Translations under genes and position numbers: made by a program
The notes under the pieces: model-generated
What the model saw: the letters and a program-made list of their open reading frames with translations, nothing else
What the model was told of the DNA's origin: nothing
Databases searched by the model: none
Shown: piece after piece, positions 1 through 9,459 of the stretch
Position numbering within the stretch: position 1 is the stretch's first letter
How the letters are laid out: the number at the start of each line of letters is the position of its first letter
From: Robiginitalea sediminis
Lineage (GTDB): Bacteria; Bacteroidota; Bacteroidia; Flavobacteriales; Flavobacteriaceae
DNA length: 64,000 nucleotides
Direction: 5' to 3'
Assembly: GCF_002198115.1 (NCBI RefSeq)
Contig: NZ_NGNR01000004.1
Coordinates: 265,011 to 329,010, forward strand

Positions 1-121
1 CATCCCCGGCGCCTTCATAGGCGTCGTCCAGACCGTCCTGGTCGGCATCCTCCCCGCTGGGCGGGATGTAACCTTCCGTGGGCTGGCCCTCTACGTTGTC
101 CGGGATCCCGTCGTTGTCCGA
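1..121. repeat. Direct repeat, copy 1 (121 bp, identical to 694-814)
   Basis: Bases 1-121 match 694-814 exactly, at an offset of 693 bp (231 codons, so in frame). The repeat encodes about 40 residues running from a DSDNDGIPDN motif to the segment ending GAGDE. The copy may extend beyond the window start. Confidence 0.95.
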
Positions 122-2047
122 GTCAATATCCAGGTGGTCGGCAAAACCGTCCCCGTCGCTGTCCTGCGGGTTGGTAAGCGGGTCGTCATCCCCGTCCGTG
201 TTCGGGTCCTCCACCGTATCCAGGATGCCGTCGTTGTCGTCGTCCAGGTCAATGGGGTCTACCACTCCATCCCCATCGGTATCCGGCGGGCCGGGGTTAT
301 CCGGATCCAGATAATCGGGCGTGCCGTCCTCGTCCGTATCGTCGTTGGTCGGGTCGTCGTCCCCGTTCGGGTCTTCCTCATCGGTGGGCGTCCCGTCCCC
401 GTCGTCGTCCGCATCCCGGTAGTTCACGTCTTCTGTGCCATCGGTATCCGGCAGGTCATTGGCCGGGTCGTCGATCTCGTCGTTCACATCGAAGCCGTCG
501 TCCACATCCGAGCCTTCGTATCCGTCGTCCAGGCCGTCATTGTCCGTGTCCGTGCCGGTAAAGGTCCAGTCCGGCTGACCGTCGAAGTTAAAATCGTTCC
601 CCTCGTTGTTGTCCGGAACCAGATCATTGTCTGAGTCCTCGTCCAGGTAATCCGGCGTGCCGTCTGCGTCGGTATCCTCAGGGGTTACCCCTTCATCCCC
701 GGCGCCTTCATAGGCGTCGTCCAGACCGTCCTGGTCGGCATCCTCCCCGCTGGGCGGGATGTAACCTTCCGTGGGCTGGCCCTCTACGTTGTCCGGGATC
801 CCGTCGTTGTCCGAATCCAGGTCCACCCGGTCCGGCCACCCGTCTCCATCCGAATCCACGTCCTGGTTGAAGTTTACGGTTTGGGGGTCCTCGAAATTAT
901 CGAGGCATGAAAACTGTATCCCGGATTGCCGGGCAACAGAGGTAGTGAAATTGCCGGTAATGGAAGCCTGTATTCCAAAGCGGAAGACAAAGGTGGAAAT
1001 GTCCACAAACTCCACCGCCAGGTTAACGCTCGGGACGCCATTGGATATGCCGTCATATTCCTGCGTTCCCCCGTTTATCAATAACCCCCCTACGGTATTG
1101 TTAATCACAATCTCGGTGGGGTTGTCGAAGGTGTAGGAGGCAGGAGTGTCAAAACGGTTAAATTCCTGGTATTGGAGGTTTCCGTCCACGTCCAGGAAAT
1201 TTGCGATAAGTTCCGGCAAAACCTGCGGGGTATTGGTTCCGGAGACCACCAGGGTAATCCGTAAGTCGGCATACGGCCGGCGCTCAGTTGCCGATGTGGT
1301 AAAAAATATCTCTGGTTTAAAGAATTCCGGGTCTACTGCATTCTGGTCCAGGAAGGCGATTTCTGCCCCGTTCAGGCGCTCAATGGCAACCAGGGCGTCC
1401 AGGCCGGCCCCAATATTGGGGAACCGGTAAACCGAACCTTCAGCAAGTGCGGTTCCGCTTTCCAGGACAGGCTCCTGGTCGAACCTCAGGTTAGGCACTG
1501 TGCTGCAATCGTAATCGGTACTTAAGGTACTGGACTCAACCCCGTCCAAAATGCCGTCATTGTCGGAGTCCGGATCGCGATAATCCGCCACCCCGTCGGA
1601 TTCTGTATCTACCGGGGTAAGGCCTTCGCCGCTTCCCGGGCTGCTTTCATAGGCGTCATCCAGCCCGTTCCCGTCTGTATCCAGGCCGGAAGGGACCACT
1701 ATGGCAATAGCAGACTGGGCCTCGGTGTTGTCTGGAATACCGTCGTTGTCCGAATCCAGGTCCTTGTAATCCGGAATCCCATCGCCATCCGTGTCTGTGG
1801 GTTGCGTTGCCGGGTCCCCATCGCCGTCCGTATTTGCGTCTTCCACGATATCCAGGATACCGTCGCCATCGTCGTCAATATCAAATTGGTTCTGAATACC
1901 ATCCCCGTCAAAATCCAGGGTGGGGTCCGAATTAAACCACATGGGGCCATCGAAGGCATATAAGAATAGGGCTGCCGATAAAACAAACGGCAATACCCTT
2001 AAGGAATAAAGGCGATTCCTGAGGGGCGTAGAGGAAAGCTTCACCAT
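1..2047 (-). CDS. Large secreted TSP3-repeat (calcium-binding) protein, 5' part
   Basis: The frame is open from ATG 2047 to the window edge, so the protein is cut off after about 682 residues. Residues about 12-26 are hydrophobic and look like a signal peptide or anchor. Residues about 38-165 and 395-682 are Asp-rich repeats of the thrombospondin type 3 kind, such as DSDNDGIPDN and DTDGDGIPD, which bind Ca2+ in known members. Between them, about residues 170-390 form a non-repeat, beta-rich-looking stretch with two cysteines. In Bacteroidota such proteins are cell-surface or secreted adhesins, often ending in a sorting domain or OmpA domain; that end lies outside the window. Two copies of a 121-bp exact repeat lie within it. 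Secretion and surface location are inferred. Confidence 0.85.
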   Translation of the reverse strand, partial: MVKLSSTPLRNRLYSLRVLPFVLSAALFLYAFDGPMWFNSDPTLDFDGDGIQNQFDIDDDGDGILDIVEDANTDGDGDPATQPTDTDGDGIPDYKDLDSDNDGIPDNTEAQSAIAIVVPSGLDTDGNGLDDAYESSPGSGEGLTPVDTESDGVADYRDPDSDNDGILDGVESSTLSTDYDCSTVPNLRFDQEPVLESGTALAEGSVYRFPNIGAGLDALVAIERLNGAEIAFLDQNAVDPEFFKPEIFFTTSATERRPYADLRITLVVSGTNTPQVLPELIANFLDVDGNLQYQEFNRFDTPASYTFDNPTEIVINNTVGGLLINGGTQEYDGISNGVPSVNLAVEFVDISTFVFRFGIQASITGNFTTSVARQSGIQFSCLDNFEDPQTVNFNQDVDSDGDGWPDRVDLDSDNDGIPDNVEGQPTEGYIPPSGEDADQDGLDDAYEGAGDEGVTPEDTDADGTPDYLDEDSDNDLVPDNNEGNDFNFDGQPDWTFTGTDTDNDGLDDGYEGSDVDDGFDVNDEIDDPANDLPDTDGTEDVNYRDADDDGDGTPTDEEDPNGDDDPTNDDTDEDGTPDYLDPDNPGPPDTDGDGVVDPIDLDDDNDGILDTVEDPNTDGDDDPLTNPQDSDGDGFADHLDIDSDNDGIPDNVEGQPTEGYIPPSGEDADQDGLDDAYEGAGD
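694..814. repeat. Direct repeat, copy 2 (121 bp, identical to 1-121)
   Basis: This is the inner copy within the TSP3 gene. Base identity, not just protein similarity, suggests recent duplication or gene conversion. The copies differ from base 122/815 onward. Confidence 0.95.
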
Positions 2048-2427
2048 AGTTGATCGTTTAGGAATAACGGTCACCACGGCATGGTAGGTCAGGTTGGTGC
2101 AAAGGACTTGGGGGGTCCGTTTTGCACTACGCAATATAGGCGGAATACATGGCCCCTCCAATGAATTCCGCGCGTAATTGGGGTTGAAATCTTTAAAAGG
2201 CTCCAATATTCGACAAATGACCCCATTTACACGGAAAGCACCTTGCATCAAATGCGCATTTCATCGATAAAATAAAAAAAGGAAATTCCATAAATCCCTG
2301 AATACTTGGTTTTTATCGAAACAATACCAGGAAATAAAAACCCCTTCTTCCCGGATTTAAGGAGTTTAGCAACCCCTTGTGAGAGGCATGCGGGTTTTTG
2401 GTACTTTTGCACAAAATTTAAGTACCC
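2048..2427. other. Divergent intergenic region with prfC promoter
   Basis: This 380-bp AT-rich spacer separates the divergent TSP3 gene and prfC. At its right end is a promoter of the Bacteroidota type: TTG at 2377-2379, then 22 bp, then TACTTTTG at 2402-2409 (consensus TAnnTTTG). I see no convincing gene in it. A promoter for the TSP3 gene is expected here but I could not pick one out. Confidence 0.6.
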
Positions 2428-4017
2428 TTGAGCTTTAGCGCAGAAATAAAGAAACGACGGACCTTCGGGATCATCTCCCACCCGGATGCCGGGAAAACCA
2501 CCTTAACCGAAAAACTCCTGCTCTTCGGAGGGGCCATACAGGAAGCAGGGGCGGTTAAAAGCAATAAAATAAAGAAGGGGGCTACCAGCGATTTTATGGA
2601 GATCGAACGCCAGAGAGGGATTTCCGTAGCCACCTCTGTCCTGGCCTTCCGTTACCGCGATAAGAAGATCAATATCCTGGACACCCCCGGCCACAAGGAC
2701 TTTGCAGAAGATACCTTCCGCACCCTGACCGCCGTGGACAGCGTTATTGTGGTTATAGACGTTGCCAAAGGGGTGGAGGAACAAACTGAAAAACTGGTTT
2801 CGGTCTGCCGGATGCGCAACATCCCCATGATTGTCTTTATCAACAAACTGGACCGGGAAGGGAAAGATGCCTTCGACCTCCTGGACGAAGTGGAACAAAA
2901 GCTCGGCTTACGGGTTACCCCCCTGAGCTTCCCGATCGGGATGGGGTACGACTTCCAGGGGATCTACAACATTTACGAGGGGAACATCCAGCTGTTTCGG
3001 GGGGCGAGCAAAAAAAAGAGGGAGGAACGCTCCGAATTCCGGAGCCTGGAGGATTCGGAACTCGAAAAACAGATTGGAGGCAAAGCCCTTCAGGACCTCA
3101 GGGACAACCTGGAACTGTCAGGCGGGGTCTACCCGGAATTCGACAGAGACGCCTACCTGAAAGGGGAATTACAACCCGTTTTTTTTGGTTCCGCCCTCAA
3201 CAATTTCGGGGTTCAGGAATTGCTGGACTGTTTTGTTGACATCGCACCGGACCCCCGACCCAAGCAGGCGGAGGAACGGCTGGTATTGCCCACGGAGGAA
3301 CAGATGAGCGGGTTCGTTTTTAAGATTCACGCCAACATGGATCCCAAACACCGGGACCGCCTGGCCTTTGTGAAAATCGTTTCGGGGACTTTCCAGCGCA
3401 ATACCCCTTACCTGCATGTACGCCTGGGCAAGAACCTAAAGTTTTCCAGTCCCAATGCCTTTTTCGCAGAGAAAAAGGAAATCGTGGATACCTCATTCCC
3501 CGGGGATATTGTAGGATTGCACGATACGGGGAATTTCAAGATCGGGGATACCCTTACCCAGGGGGAAATCCTGCACTATAAGGGCATTCCCTCGTTTTCT
3601 CCCGAGCATTTCCGCTATATCAACAATGCAGACCCTATGAAGGCCAAACAACTGGCCAAGGGTATAGACCAGCTCATGGACGAAGGGGTGGCCCAGCTTT
3701 TCACCCTGGAATTGAACGGCCGGAAGGTGATCGGCACCGTAGGGGCGCTGCAGTACGAGGTGATCCAATACCGCCTGGAGCATGAATACGGGGCCAAATG
3801 CACCTACGAAAACTTCCCGGTACACAAGGCCTGCTGGGTAGATCCGGACGACCCGGAAAACCCTGAATACAAAGAATTTATCCGTGTAAAACAGAAGTAC
3901 CTGGCCCGGGACAAACAAGGCCAGCTCGTATTCCTGGCGGATTCCGCTTTTTCCCTGCAGATGACCCGGGACAAATACCCGAGCGTGAAGCTGCACTTTA
4001 CTTCGGAGTTTGCATAG
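2428..4017 (+). CDS. prfC: Peptide chain release factor 3
   Basis: A 529-residue translational GTPase that recycles RF1/RF2 from the ribosome after termination. The N-terminal GTPase domain has the P-loop HPDAGKTTL (about residues 18-26), DTPGH (about 86-90) and NKLD; domain II and the RF3 C-terminal domain follow, and the length is normal for the family. The start must be TTG 2428: the in-frame codon at 2419 is TAA and no ATG lies between, while the protein from TTG begins MSFSAEIKKRRTFG, as RF3 does. With the promoter element ending at 2409, the leader would be only about 12 nt. It stands alone, followed by a repeat element. Confidence 0.95.
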   Translation: MSFSAEIKKRRTFGIISHPDAGKTTLTEKLLLFGGAIQEAGAVKSNKIKKGATSDFMEIERQRGISVATSVLAFRYRDKKINILDTPGHKDFAEDTFRTLTAVDSVIVVIDVAKGVEEQTEKLVSVCRMRNIPMIVFINKLDREGKDAFDLLDEVEQKLGLRVTPLSFPIGMGYDFQGIYNIYEGNIQLFRGASKKKREERSEFRSLEDSELEKQIGGKALQDLRDNLELSGGVYPEFDRDAYLKGELQPVFFGSALNNFGVQELLDCFVDIAPDPRPKQAEERLVLPTEEQMSGFVFKIHANMDPKHRDRLAFVKIVSGTFQRNTPYLHVRLGKNLKFSSPNAFFAEKKEIVDTSFPGDIVGLHDTGNFKIGDTLTQGEILHYKGIPSFSPEHFRYINNADPMKAKQLAKGIDQLMDEGVAQLFTLELNGRKVIGTVGALQYEVIQYRLEHEYGAKCTYENFPVHKACWVDPDDPENPEYKEFIRVKQKYLARDKQGQLVFLADSAFSLQMTRDKYPSVKLHFTSEFA

Positions 4018-4020
4018 AAA

Positions 4021-4076
4021 CTGCAAGGTCGTTGCTGCGAGGGCCTGTAACTTTTGGGTTCGGGGGGGGCACCCCC
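4021..4076. repeat. Intergenic repeat element, copy A
   Basis: About 56 bp just after the prfC stop, starting CTGCAAGGT and ending in a G run followed by CACCCCC. It resembles 33816-33875 in the trpD-trpC gap: both contain CTGCAAGGT, GGCCTGTA and a terminal G-run/CACCCCC block. Both copies lie immediately downstream of a plus-strand stop codon. The G-run/C-run end could form a stem. Confidence 0.6.
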
Positions 4077-4148
4077 CTGCCAATACCTTTTAACGGAAAA
4101 ACGTACTGGGTTCCCGGCCGTATTCCTGTTGAGCTGGCACGCTAAGCC

Positions 4149-4703
4149 TTACAAATCCCACCATTCGGCCTGCTCAATCCCGTAACACAGACACCGTTCA
4201 TATTCCGGATATCCTTTGAGTTTAGGGTGGTTTAAGTGACCCAGGCAGTTCATCCCCAGTTTTTGCATCACCCGTTCGGAGGGTTTGTTGGAAAGGGTAC
4301 AGGTCGCTATCACGCGGTCCAGATTCAAAACGGTAAAGGCATGTTCCAGACACCTGCGCGCTCCTTCTGTGGCATAGCCCTGGCCCCAGGAACCCGGAAC
4401 CAGCCGCCACCCGATGTCCACGGCGGGGGTAAATGCAGTTTTATAGGCCTGATACGCCAGGCCGATAAATCCGATCCATTCCCCGGTCTCCCTTATTTCC
4501 ACCGCATAATAACAATAACCATACTCCTGGAATTGGTCCTGCAACCGCGCCAGGAAGGCGGCAGACTCTTCAACGTTCAGGGTTTTGGGGAAATGCTCCA
4601 TGACCGCGGCATCCGCGTTCATCGCAGCAAAGGCCGGGAGGTCGTCCTCCCGCCAGGGCCTGAAGCCTAAGCGTTGGGAAGTAAATAGGTAAGCGTCGCT
4701 CAC
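4149..4703 (-). CDS. GNAT-family N-acetyltransferase (RimJ/RimL type)
   Basis: A 184-residue acetyltransferase. The N-terminus (TSQRLGFRPWREDDL) is typical of the RimJ/RimL-like group (Acetyltransf_3), and the acetyl-CoA pyrophosphate-binding loop is seen as SWGQGYATEG at 105-114 (Q/RxxGxG/A motif). RimJ and RimL acetylate the N-termini of ribosomal proteins, but this group also modifies other substrates, so the target is unknown. It lies 45 bp downstream of the DUF3467 gene on the same strand and may be the last gene of that transcript. Confidence 0.85.
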   Translation of the reverse strand: MSDAYLFTSQRLGFRPWREDDLPAFAAMNADAAVMEHFPKTLNVEESAAFLARLQDQFQEYGYCYYAVEIRETGEWIGFIGLAYQAYKTAFTPAVDIGWRLVPGSWGQGYATEGARRCLEHAFTVLNLDRVIATCTLSNKPSERVMQKLGMNCLGHLNHPKLKGYPEYERCLCYGIEQAEWWDL

Positions 4704-4748
4704 AGCTTCGGGGTATGGGTCCGGTAGCCTGTAATTCAGGGAGTGGGG

Positions 4749-5066
4749 TTAGGCTTCCCCCGTGGGTCCGAAATTCAAGGGAATCTGGGGTTGATCGTAA
4801 TCCTTGATCGCCCCGTGCGCCTGCTCGAAACGCTGGACGTTCTCCCCCAGTGCCTTCAGGAACTTCTTAGCATGCTGGGGAGTCAGGATAATCCTGCTTC
4901 GCACCTTAGCCTTGGGGCGGCCGGGCATGATACTGATAAAGTCGACCACAAATTCCGACACCGAATGGTTGATGATAGCCAGGTTGGAATATGTACCCTC
5001 GGCCATGTTTTCATCCAGCTCGATATTGATCTGCTTCTGTTGGGGTTTGTTTTCCTGGTCTGCCAT
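4749..5066 (-). CDS. DUF3467 family protein
   Basis: A 105-residue acidic protein recognised as DUF3467: the conserved core runs from GTYSNLAIINHSVSEFVVDF to SRIILTPQHAKKFLKAL. Its function is not known; the family is common next to rpoC in Bacteroidota, as here. The rpoC terminator-like hairpin lies between rpoC and this start, so expression would depend on readthrough or on a promoter inside the rpoC end; the 55-bp gap shows no clear TAnnTTTG element. This would give a lower level than RNA polymerase itself (inference). Confidence 0.85.
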   Translation of the reverse strand: MADQENKPQQKQINIELDENMAEGTYSNLAIINHSVSEFVVDFISIMPGRPKAKVRSRIILTPQHAKKFLKALGENVQRFEQAHGAIKDYDQPQIPLNFGPTGEA

Positions 5067-5074
5067 ATGGGTAG

Positions 5075-5104
5075 TATAAAAAAACCCCCGGCGTGTGCCG
5101 GGGG
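5075..5104 (-). terminator. Rho-independent terminator after rpoC
   Basis: On the minus strand an 8-bp GC stem (CCCCCGGC / GCCGGGGG, 4-nt loop) is followed directly by seven T residues. It lies 17 bp after the rpoC stop and 9 bp before the DUF3467 start codon. Confidence 0.85.
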
Positions 5105-5120
5105 TTGTTTGACGTATGAA

Positions 5121-8100
5121 TTAGAATTTCAATTCCTCCTTGCGCGCCATAATCTCGTCGTACTCCTCTTTGGAGCCTACGATGATATTGTCGTAGTCGC
5201 GCATACCGGTTCCGGCCGGGATCTTGTGACCAACAATCACATTCTCCTTCAGGCCTTCCAGGCTGTCTACCTTGCCGCTTACCGCAGCTTCGTTCAGTAC
5301 TTTGGTCGTCTCCTGGAAGGAAGCGGCCGAAATAAAGGACTTGGTTTGGAGCGAAGCCCGCGTGATTCCCTGAAGTACCGGGGTTGCAGTAGCTGCTACG
5401 GCGTCGCGCGCCTGTACCAGAGCCTTGTCTGCCCGTTTCAGGATGGAGTTCTCGTCCCGCAACTCGCGTACGGTCACAATCTGACCGCGCTTGAGGTTCT
5501 CGGAGTCTCCCGCATCGGAAACCACCTTCTTGCCAAAGATTTCATCGTTTTCGTTGATGAAGTCATCCTTGTGGACCAACTGGTTTTCAAGGAAGATGGT
5601 GTCTCCCGGATCCTCGATCTGAACCTTGCGCATCATCTGGCGAACTACAACCTCGAAGTGTTTGTCGTTGATCTTCACCCCTTGCAGGCGATAGACCTCC
5701 TGTACTTCGTTAACCAGGTATTGCTGCACCGCAGACGGGCCTTTGATCTTCAGGATGTCCTCCGGAGTGATGGAACCGTCGGAAAGCGGCATCCCGGCGC
5801 GAACGTAATCATTCTCCTGAACCAGGATCTGGTTGCTGAGCTTCACCAGGTACTTTTTCAACTCGCCTGTTTTGGACTCGATGATGATCTCCCGGTTTCC
5901 GCGCTTGATCTTGCCGAAGGAAACTACCCCGTCAATCTCGGTAACCACGGCCGGGTTGGAGGGGTTACGGGCTTCGAAAAGCTCGGTAACCCGCGGCAGA
6001 CCCCCGGTAATATCGCCGGCTTTGGCGGATTTCCTCGGGATCTTAACCAGGATCTTCCCTTCTGCGATCTTCTCGCCGTTGTCTACCATCAGGTGGGAAC
6101 CAACCGGGAGGTTGTAAGAGCGCAGCACCTCCCCTTTCTTATCCTTGATAAGCAGGGTGGGGATGAGCTTCTTGTTCCGGGATTCGGAAATAACCTTCTC
6201 CTGGAATCCGGTCTGTTCGTCGATTTCCACCTGGTAGGTAACCCCTTGTTCGATATTCTCGTAGGCGATTTCCCCTGGGAATTCAGATACGATAACACCG
6301 TTGTAGGGATCCCACTGGCAGATGACATCGCCGCGTTTCACCTTGGCCCCATTCTTCACAAAGAGCAGGGAGCCGTAAGGAATGTTATTTGTACTGAGGG
6401 TAATGCCGGTTTTGGCATCCACCAGTTTGATTTCTGAAGTACGCGAAATAACGACCTGTACCGCATTGCCTTCGGCATCCTTGCCGGTAACCGTGCGCAG
6501 ATCCTCAATCTCCGCCACCCCATCGAATTTCGCCTCGAGCTTACTCTCCTCGGAAATGTTACCCGCAATACCCCCCACGTGGAAGGTTCTCAGGGTAAGC
6601 TGCGTTCCGGGTTCTCCAATGGACTGGGCGGCCACCACACCAACGGCTTCCCCGCGCTGAACCATTTTATTGGTCGCCAGGTTACGTCCGTAGCACTTGG
6701 CACAGATGCCATGGGTCGCTTCACAGGTCAGCGGGGAGCGAACCTCCACGCGCTCGATGGGCGACGCCTCGATTTTGGCGATATCGGCCTCCATGATTTC
6801 CTGTCCCGCAGAGAGGAGCAATTCCTCGCTGATGGGGTCGTATACATCGTGAAGGGATACCCTGCCGAGGATACGCTCCCCAAGGGTTTCCACTACCTCC
6901 TCATTCTTGCGGAGGGCCTCCACTTCGATACCGCGTAGGGTACCGCAGTCCTCGATATTGATAATGACATCCTGGCTTACATCCACCAGACGACGGGTCA
7001 GGTACCCGGCATCGGCCGTCTTAAGGGCCGTATCCGCAAGACCCTTCCGGGCGCCGTGGGTAGAGATAAAGTATTCAAGGATGGAAAGGCCTTCCTTAAA
7101 GTTGGAAAGGATGGGGTTCTCGATAATCTCGCCCCCTCCGGCAGTAGACTTTTTCGGCTTGGCCATCAGACCCCGCATTCCCGTAAGCTGGCGGATCTGC
7201 TCCTTGGAACCCCGTGCTCCGGAGTCCAGCATCATATACACCGAGTTGAAGCCCTGCTGGTCCTCGCGGATCCGCTTCATGGCCAGCTCGGTAAGCATGG
7301 CGTTGGTGGAGGTCCAGACATCGATGACCTGGTTGTACCGCTCGTTGTTGGTGATCAGACCCATGTTGTAATTCATCATGATGCCGTCCACCTGTTCGTT
7401 GGCGTCCCCGATCATCTCGTGCTTCTCTTCCGGGATGATGATATCCCCAAGGCTGAAGGACAGTCCCCCGCGGAAGGCAAAGTCGTATCCCATCGTCTTG
7501 ATCTTATCGAGGAAGTCTGCAGTTGTAGGCACATCCGTTACCTCCAGGATCTTCCCGATGATATCGCGGAGCGCTTTCTTGTTCAGTACGGAGTTTATAT
7601 AACCCGCAGCCTCCGGAACAACGGAGTTGAAGAGCACACGGCCCACTGTGGTTTCAATCAGCTTTTTCTCCAGTTCGCCTTTTTCATTGAGGTCCTTTAC
7701 CCGGACCTTGATCCCGGCGTTCAGGTTAACCCGTCCTTCGTTATAGGCAATTTCCACCTCCTCCGGGCTGTAGAAGGTAAGCCCTTCCCCGATAACCGGA
7801 ACTTCCTTGGTAGACTTGCGCTCTTTGGTCATGTAGTACAAACCCAGAACCATATCCTGGGAAGGTACGGTGATGGGAGACCCGTTGGCAGGGTTCAGGA
7901 TATTGTGGGAGGCCAGCATCAGCAGCTGGGACTCCAGGATAGCCTCCGGGCCCAGGGGCAGGTGTACCGCCATCTGGTCCCCGTCGAAATCCGCGTTGAA
8001 GGCGGTACACACCAGGGGGTGCAGGCGGATGGCCTTACCTTCTATAAGGCGGGGCTGGAACGCCTGGATCCCCAGACGGTGCAGGGTGGGGGCCCGGTTC

Positions 8101-9419
8101 AGCAGTACCGGGTGCCCTTTCAGCACATTCTCGAGGATATCCCATACCACAGGCTCCTTCTTGTCGATAATCTTTTTGGCGCTCTTCACCGTTTTCACAA
8201 TCCCACGCTCAATGAGCTTCCGGATGATAAAAGGCTTATAGAGCTCTGCAGCCATGTCTTTCGGCAGACCGCATTCGTAGAGTTTCATCTCAGGTCCTAC
8301 GACAATCACCGAACGGGCGGAGTAATCCACACGTTTCCCGAGCAGGTTCTGACGGAAGCGCCCTTGTTTTCCTTTCAGGGAGTCGGACAGTGACTTCAGC
8401 GGGCGGTTGGACTCTGTCTTTACGGCAGAGGCCTTCCGGGTGTTGTCGAAGAGGGAATCCACAGCTTCCTGCAGCATCCGCTTCTCGTTGCGGAGGATTA
8501 CCTCCGGCGCCTTGATTTCCATAAGGCGCTTCAGACGGTTGTTACGGATAATAACCCGACGGTACAGGTCGTTCAGGTCAGAGGTGGCAAAACGACCCCC
8601 GTCCAGCGGCACCAGCGGGCGCAATTCCGGCGGGATCACAGGGATGACCTTCATCACCATCCACTCCGGATTGTTCTCGCGGTTGTCCTGGGACTCGCGG
8701 AAAGCCTCCACCACCTGCAGCCGTTTCAAGGCCTCGGTCTTGCGTTGCTTGGACGTTTCGGTGTGGGCCTTGTCGCGCAGCTCATAGGAAAGTTCCTTGA
8801 GGTTGATGCGGGAGAGCAGGTCAATAAGGCATTCGGCCCCCATCTTGGCGATGAACTTGTTCGGGTCCGATTCCTCCAGGTACTGGTTCTCCGGCGGCAG
8901 GGTTTCGAGGATGTTCAGGTACTCTTCCTCGGTGAGGAAATCCATAGCCTGTATCTCTTCCCCGTCCGGGCCTTTGGCAATACCGGGCTGGATGACCACA
9001 TACCGCTCGTAGTAGATGATCATATCCAGTTTCTTGGACGGCAGCCCAAGCAGGTAACCGATCTTGTTCGGCAGGGAACGGAAATACCAGATGTGGGCCA
9101 CAGGCACCACCAGGTTGATATGCCCCACGCGGTCGCGACGCACCTTCTTTTCGGTTACTTCAACCCCGCATCGGTCGCATACAATACCGCGGTAGCGGAT
9201 ACGCTTGTATTTCCCGCAGGCGCACTCGTAATCCTTTACAGGTCCGAAGATACGCTCGCAAAAGAGCCCGTCACGCTCCGGTTTGTGCGTCCGGTAGTTG
9301 ATGGTTTCCGGCTTAAGGACTTCCCCCCGGGACTCCGCCAGGATGGCCTCGGGCGATGCGAGTCCGATGGAAATCTTGTTAAACCTCTTTACTTGTGTAT
9401 TATCCTTGAATCGAGCCAT
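5121..9419 (-). CDS. rpoC: DNA-directed RNA polymerase subunit beta'
   Basis: 1432 residues, the normal size for Bacteroidota beta'. It forms the catalytic core of RNA polymerase with beta. Seen: the N-terminal zinc ribbon with Cys pairs around residues 66-88 ([19 protein letters not shown]), the catalytic Mg2+ loop NADFDGD at 475-481, and the second zinc site cysteines ([16 protein letters not shown]). The C-terminus contains the family's LGARQ-like region replaced by the Bacteroidota form. It starts 40 bp after rpoB and is followed by a strong terminator. Confidence 0.98.
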   Translation of the reverse strand: MARFKDNTQVKRFNKISIGLASPEAILAESRGEVLKPETINYRTHKPERDGLFCERIFGPVKDYECACGKYKRIRYRGIVCDRCGVEVTEKKVRRDRVGHINLVVPVAHIWYFRSLPNKIGYLLGLPSKKLDMIIYYERYVVIQPGIAKGPDGEEIQAMDFLTEEEYLNILETLPPENQYLEESDPNKFIAKMGAECLIDLLSRINLKELSYELRDKAHTETSKQRKTEALKRLQVVEAFRESQDNRENNPEWMVMKVIPVIPPELRPLVPLDGGRFATSDLNDLYRRVIIRNNRLKRLMEIKAPEVILRNEKRMLQEAVDSLFDNTRKASAVKTESNRPLKSLSDSLKGKQGRFRQNLLGKRVDYSARSVIVVGPEMKLYECGLPKDMAAELYKPFIIRKLIERGIVKTVKSAKKIIDKKEPVVWDILENVLKGHPVLLNRAPTLHRLGIQAFQPRLIEGKAIRLHPLVCTAFNADFDGDQMAVHLPLGPEAILESQLLMLASHNILNPANGSPITVPSQDMVLGLYYMTKERKSTKEVPVIGEGLTFYSPEEVEIAYNEGRVNLNAGIKVRVKDLNEKGELEKKLIETTVGRVLFNSVVPEAAGYINSVLNKKALRDIIGKILEVTDVPTTADFLDKIKTMGYDFAFRGGLSFSLGDIIIPEEKHEMIGDANEQVDGIMMNYNMGLITNNERYNQVIDVWTSTNAMLTELAMKRIREDQQGFNSVYMMLDSGARGSKEQIRQLTGMRGLMAKPKKSTAGGGEIIENPILSNFKEGLSILEYFISTHGARKGLADTALKTADAGYLTRRLVDVSQDVIINIEDCGTLRGIEVEALRKNEEVVETLGERILGRVSLHDVYDPISEELLLSAGQEIMEADIAKIEASPIERVEVRSPLTCEATHGICAKCYGRNLATNKMVQRGEAVGVVAAQSIGEPGTQLTLRTFHVGGIAGNISEESKLEAKFDGVAEIEDLRTVTGKDAEGNAVQVVISRTSEIKLVDAKTGITLSTNNIPYGSLLFVKNGAKVKRGDVICQWDPYNGVIVSEFPGEIAYENIEQGVTYQVEIDEQTGFQEKVISESRNKKLIPTLLIKDKKGEVLRSYNLPVGSHLMVDNGEKIAEGKILVKIPRKSAKAGDITGGLPRVTELFEARNPSNPAVVTEIDGVVSFGKIKRGNREIIIESKTGELKKYLVKLSNQILVQENDYVRAGMPLSDGSITPEDILKIKGPSAVQQYLVNEVQEVYRLQGVKINDKHFEVVVRQMMRKVQIEDPGDTIFLENQLVHKDDFINENDEIFGKKVVSDAGDSENLKRGQIVTVRELRDENSILKRADKALVQARDAVAATATPVLQGITRASLQTKSFISAASFQETTKVLNEAAVSGKVDSLEGLKENVIVGHKIPAGTGMRDYDNIIVGSKEEYDEIMARKEELKF

Positions 9420-9459
9420 TTCGATATGGTACTTAGATTTTGTGTTGTGTGAACTGCGC

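Noticed and set aside
1-813. Repeats as a CRISPR array
   Set aside because: Only two copies, far apart and in frame within a coding sequence; they encode TSP3 motifs.
2248-2481. 77-codon minus-strand frame overlapping the prfC start
   Set aside because: Overlaps the prfC promoter and start, with no family resemblance or promoter.
4743-8393. Long plus-strand frames (564 and 445 codons) opposite rpoC
   Set aside because: Antisense shadows of rpoC and the DUF3467 gene, with no recognisable domains.
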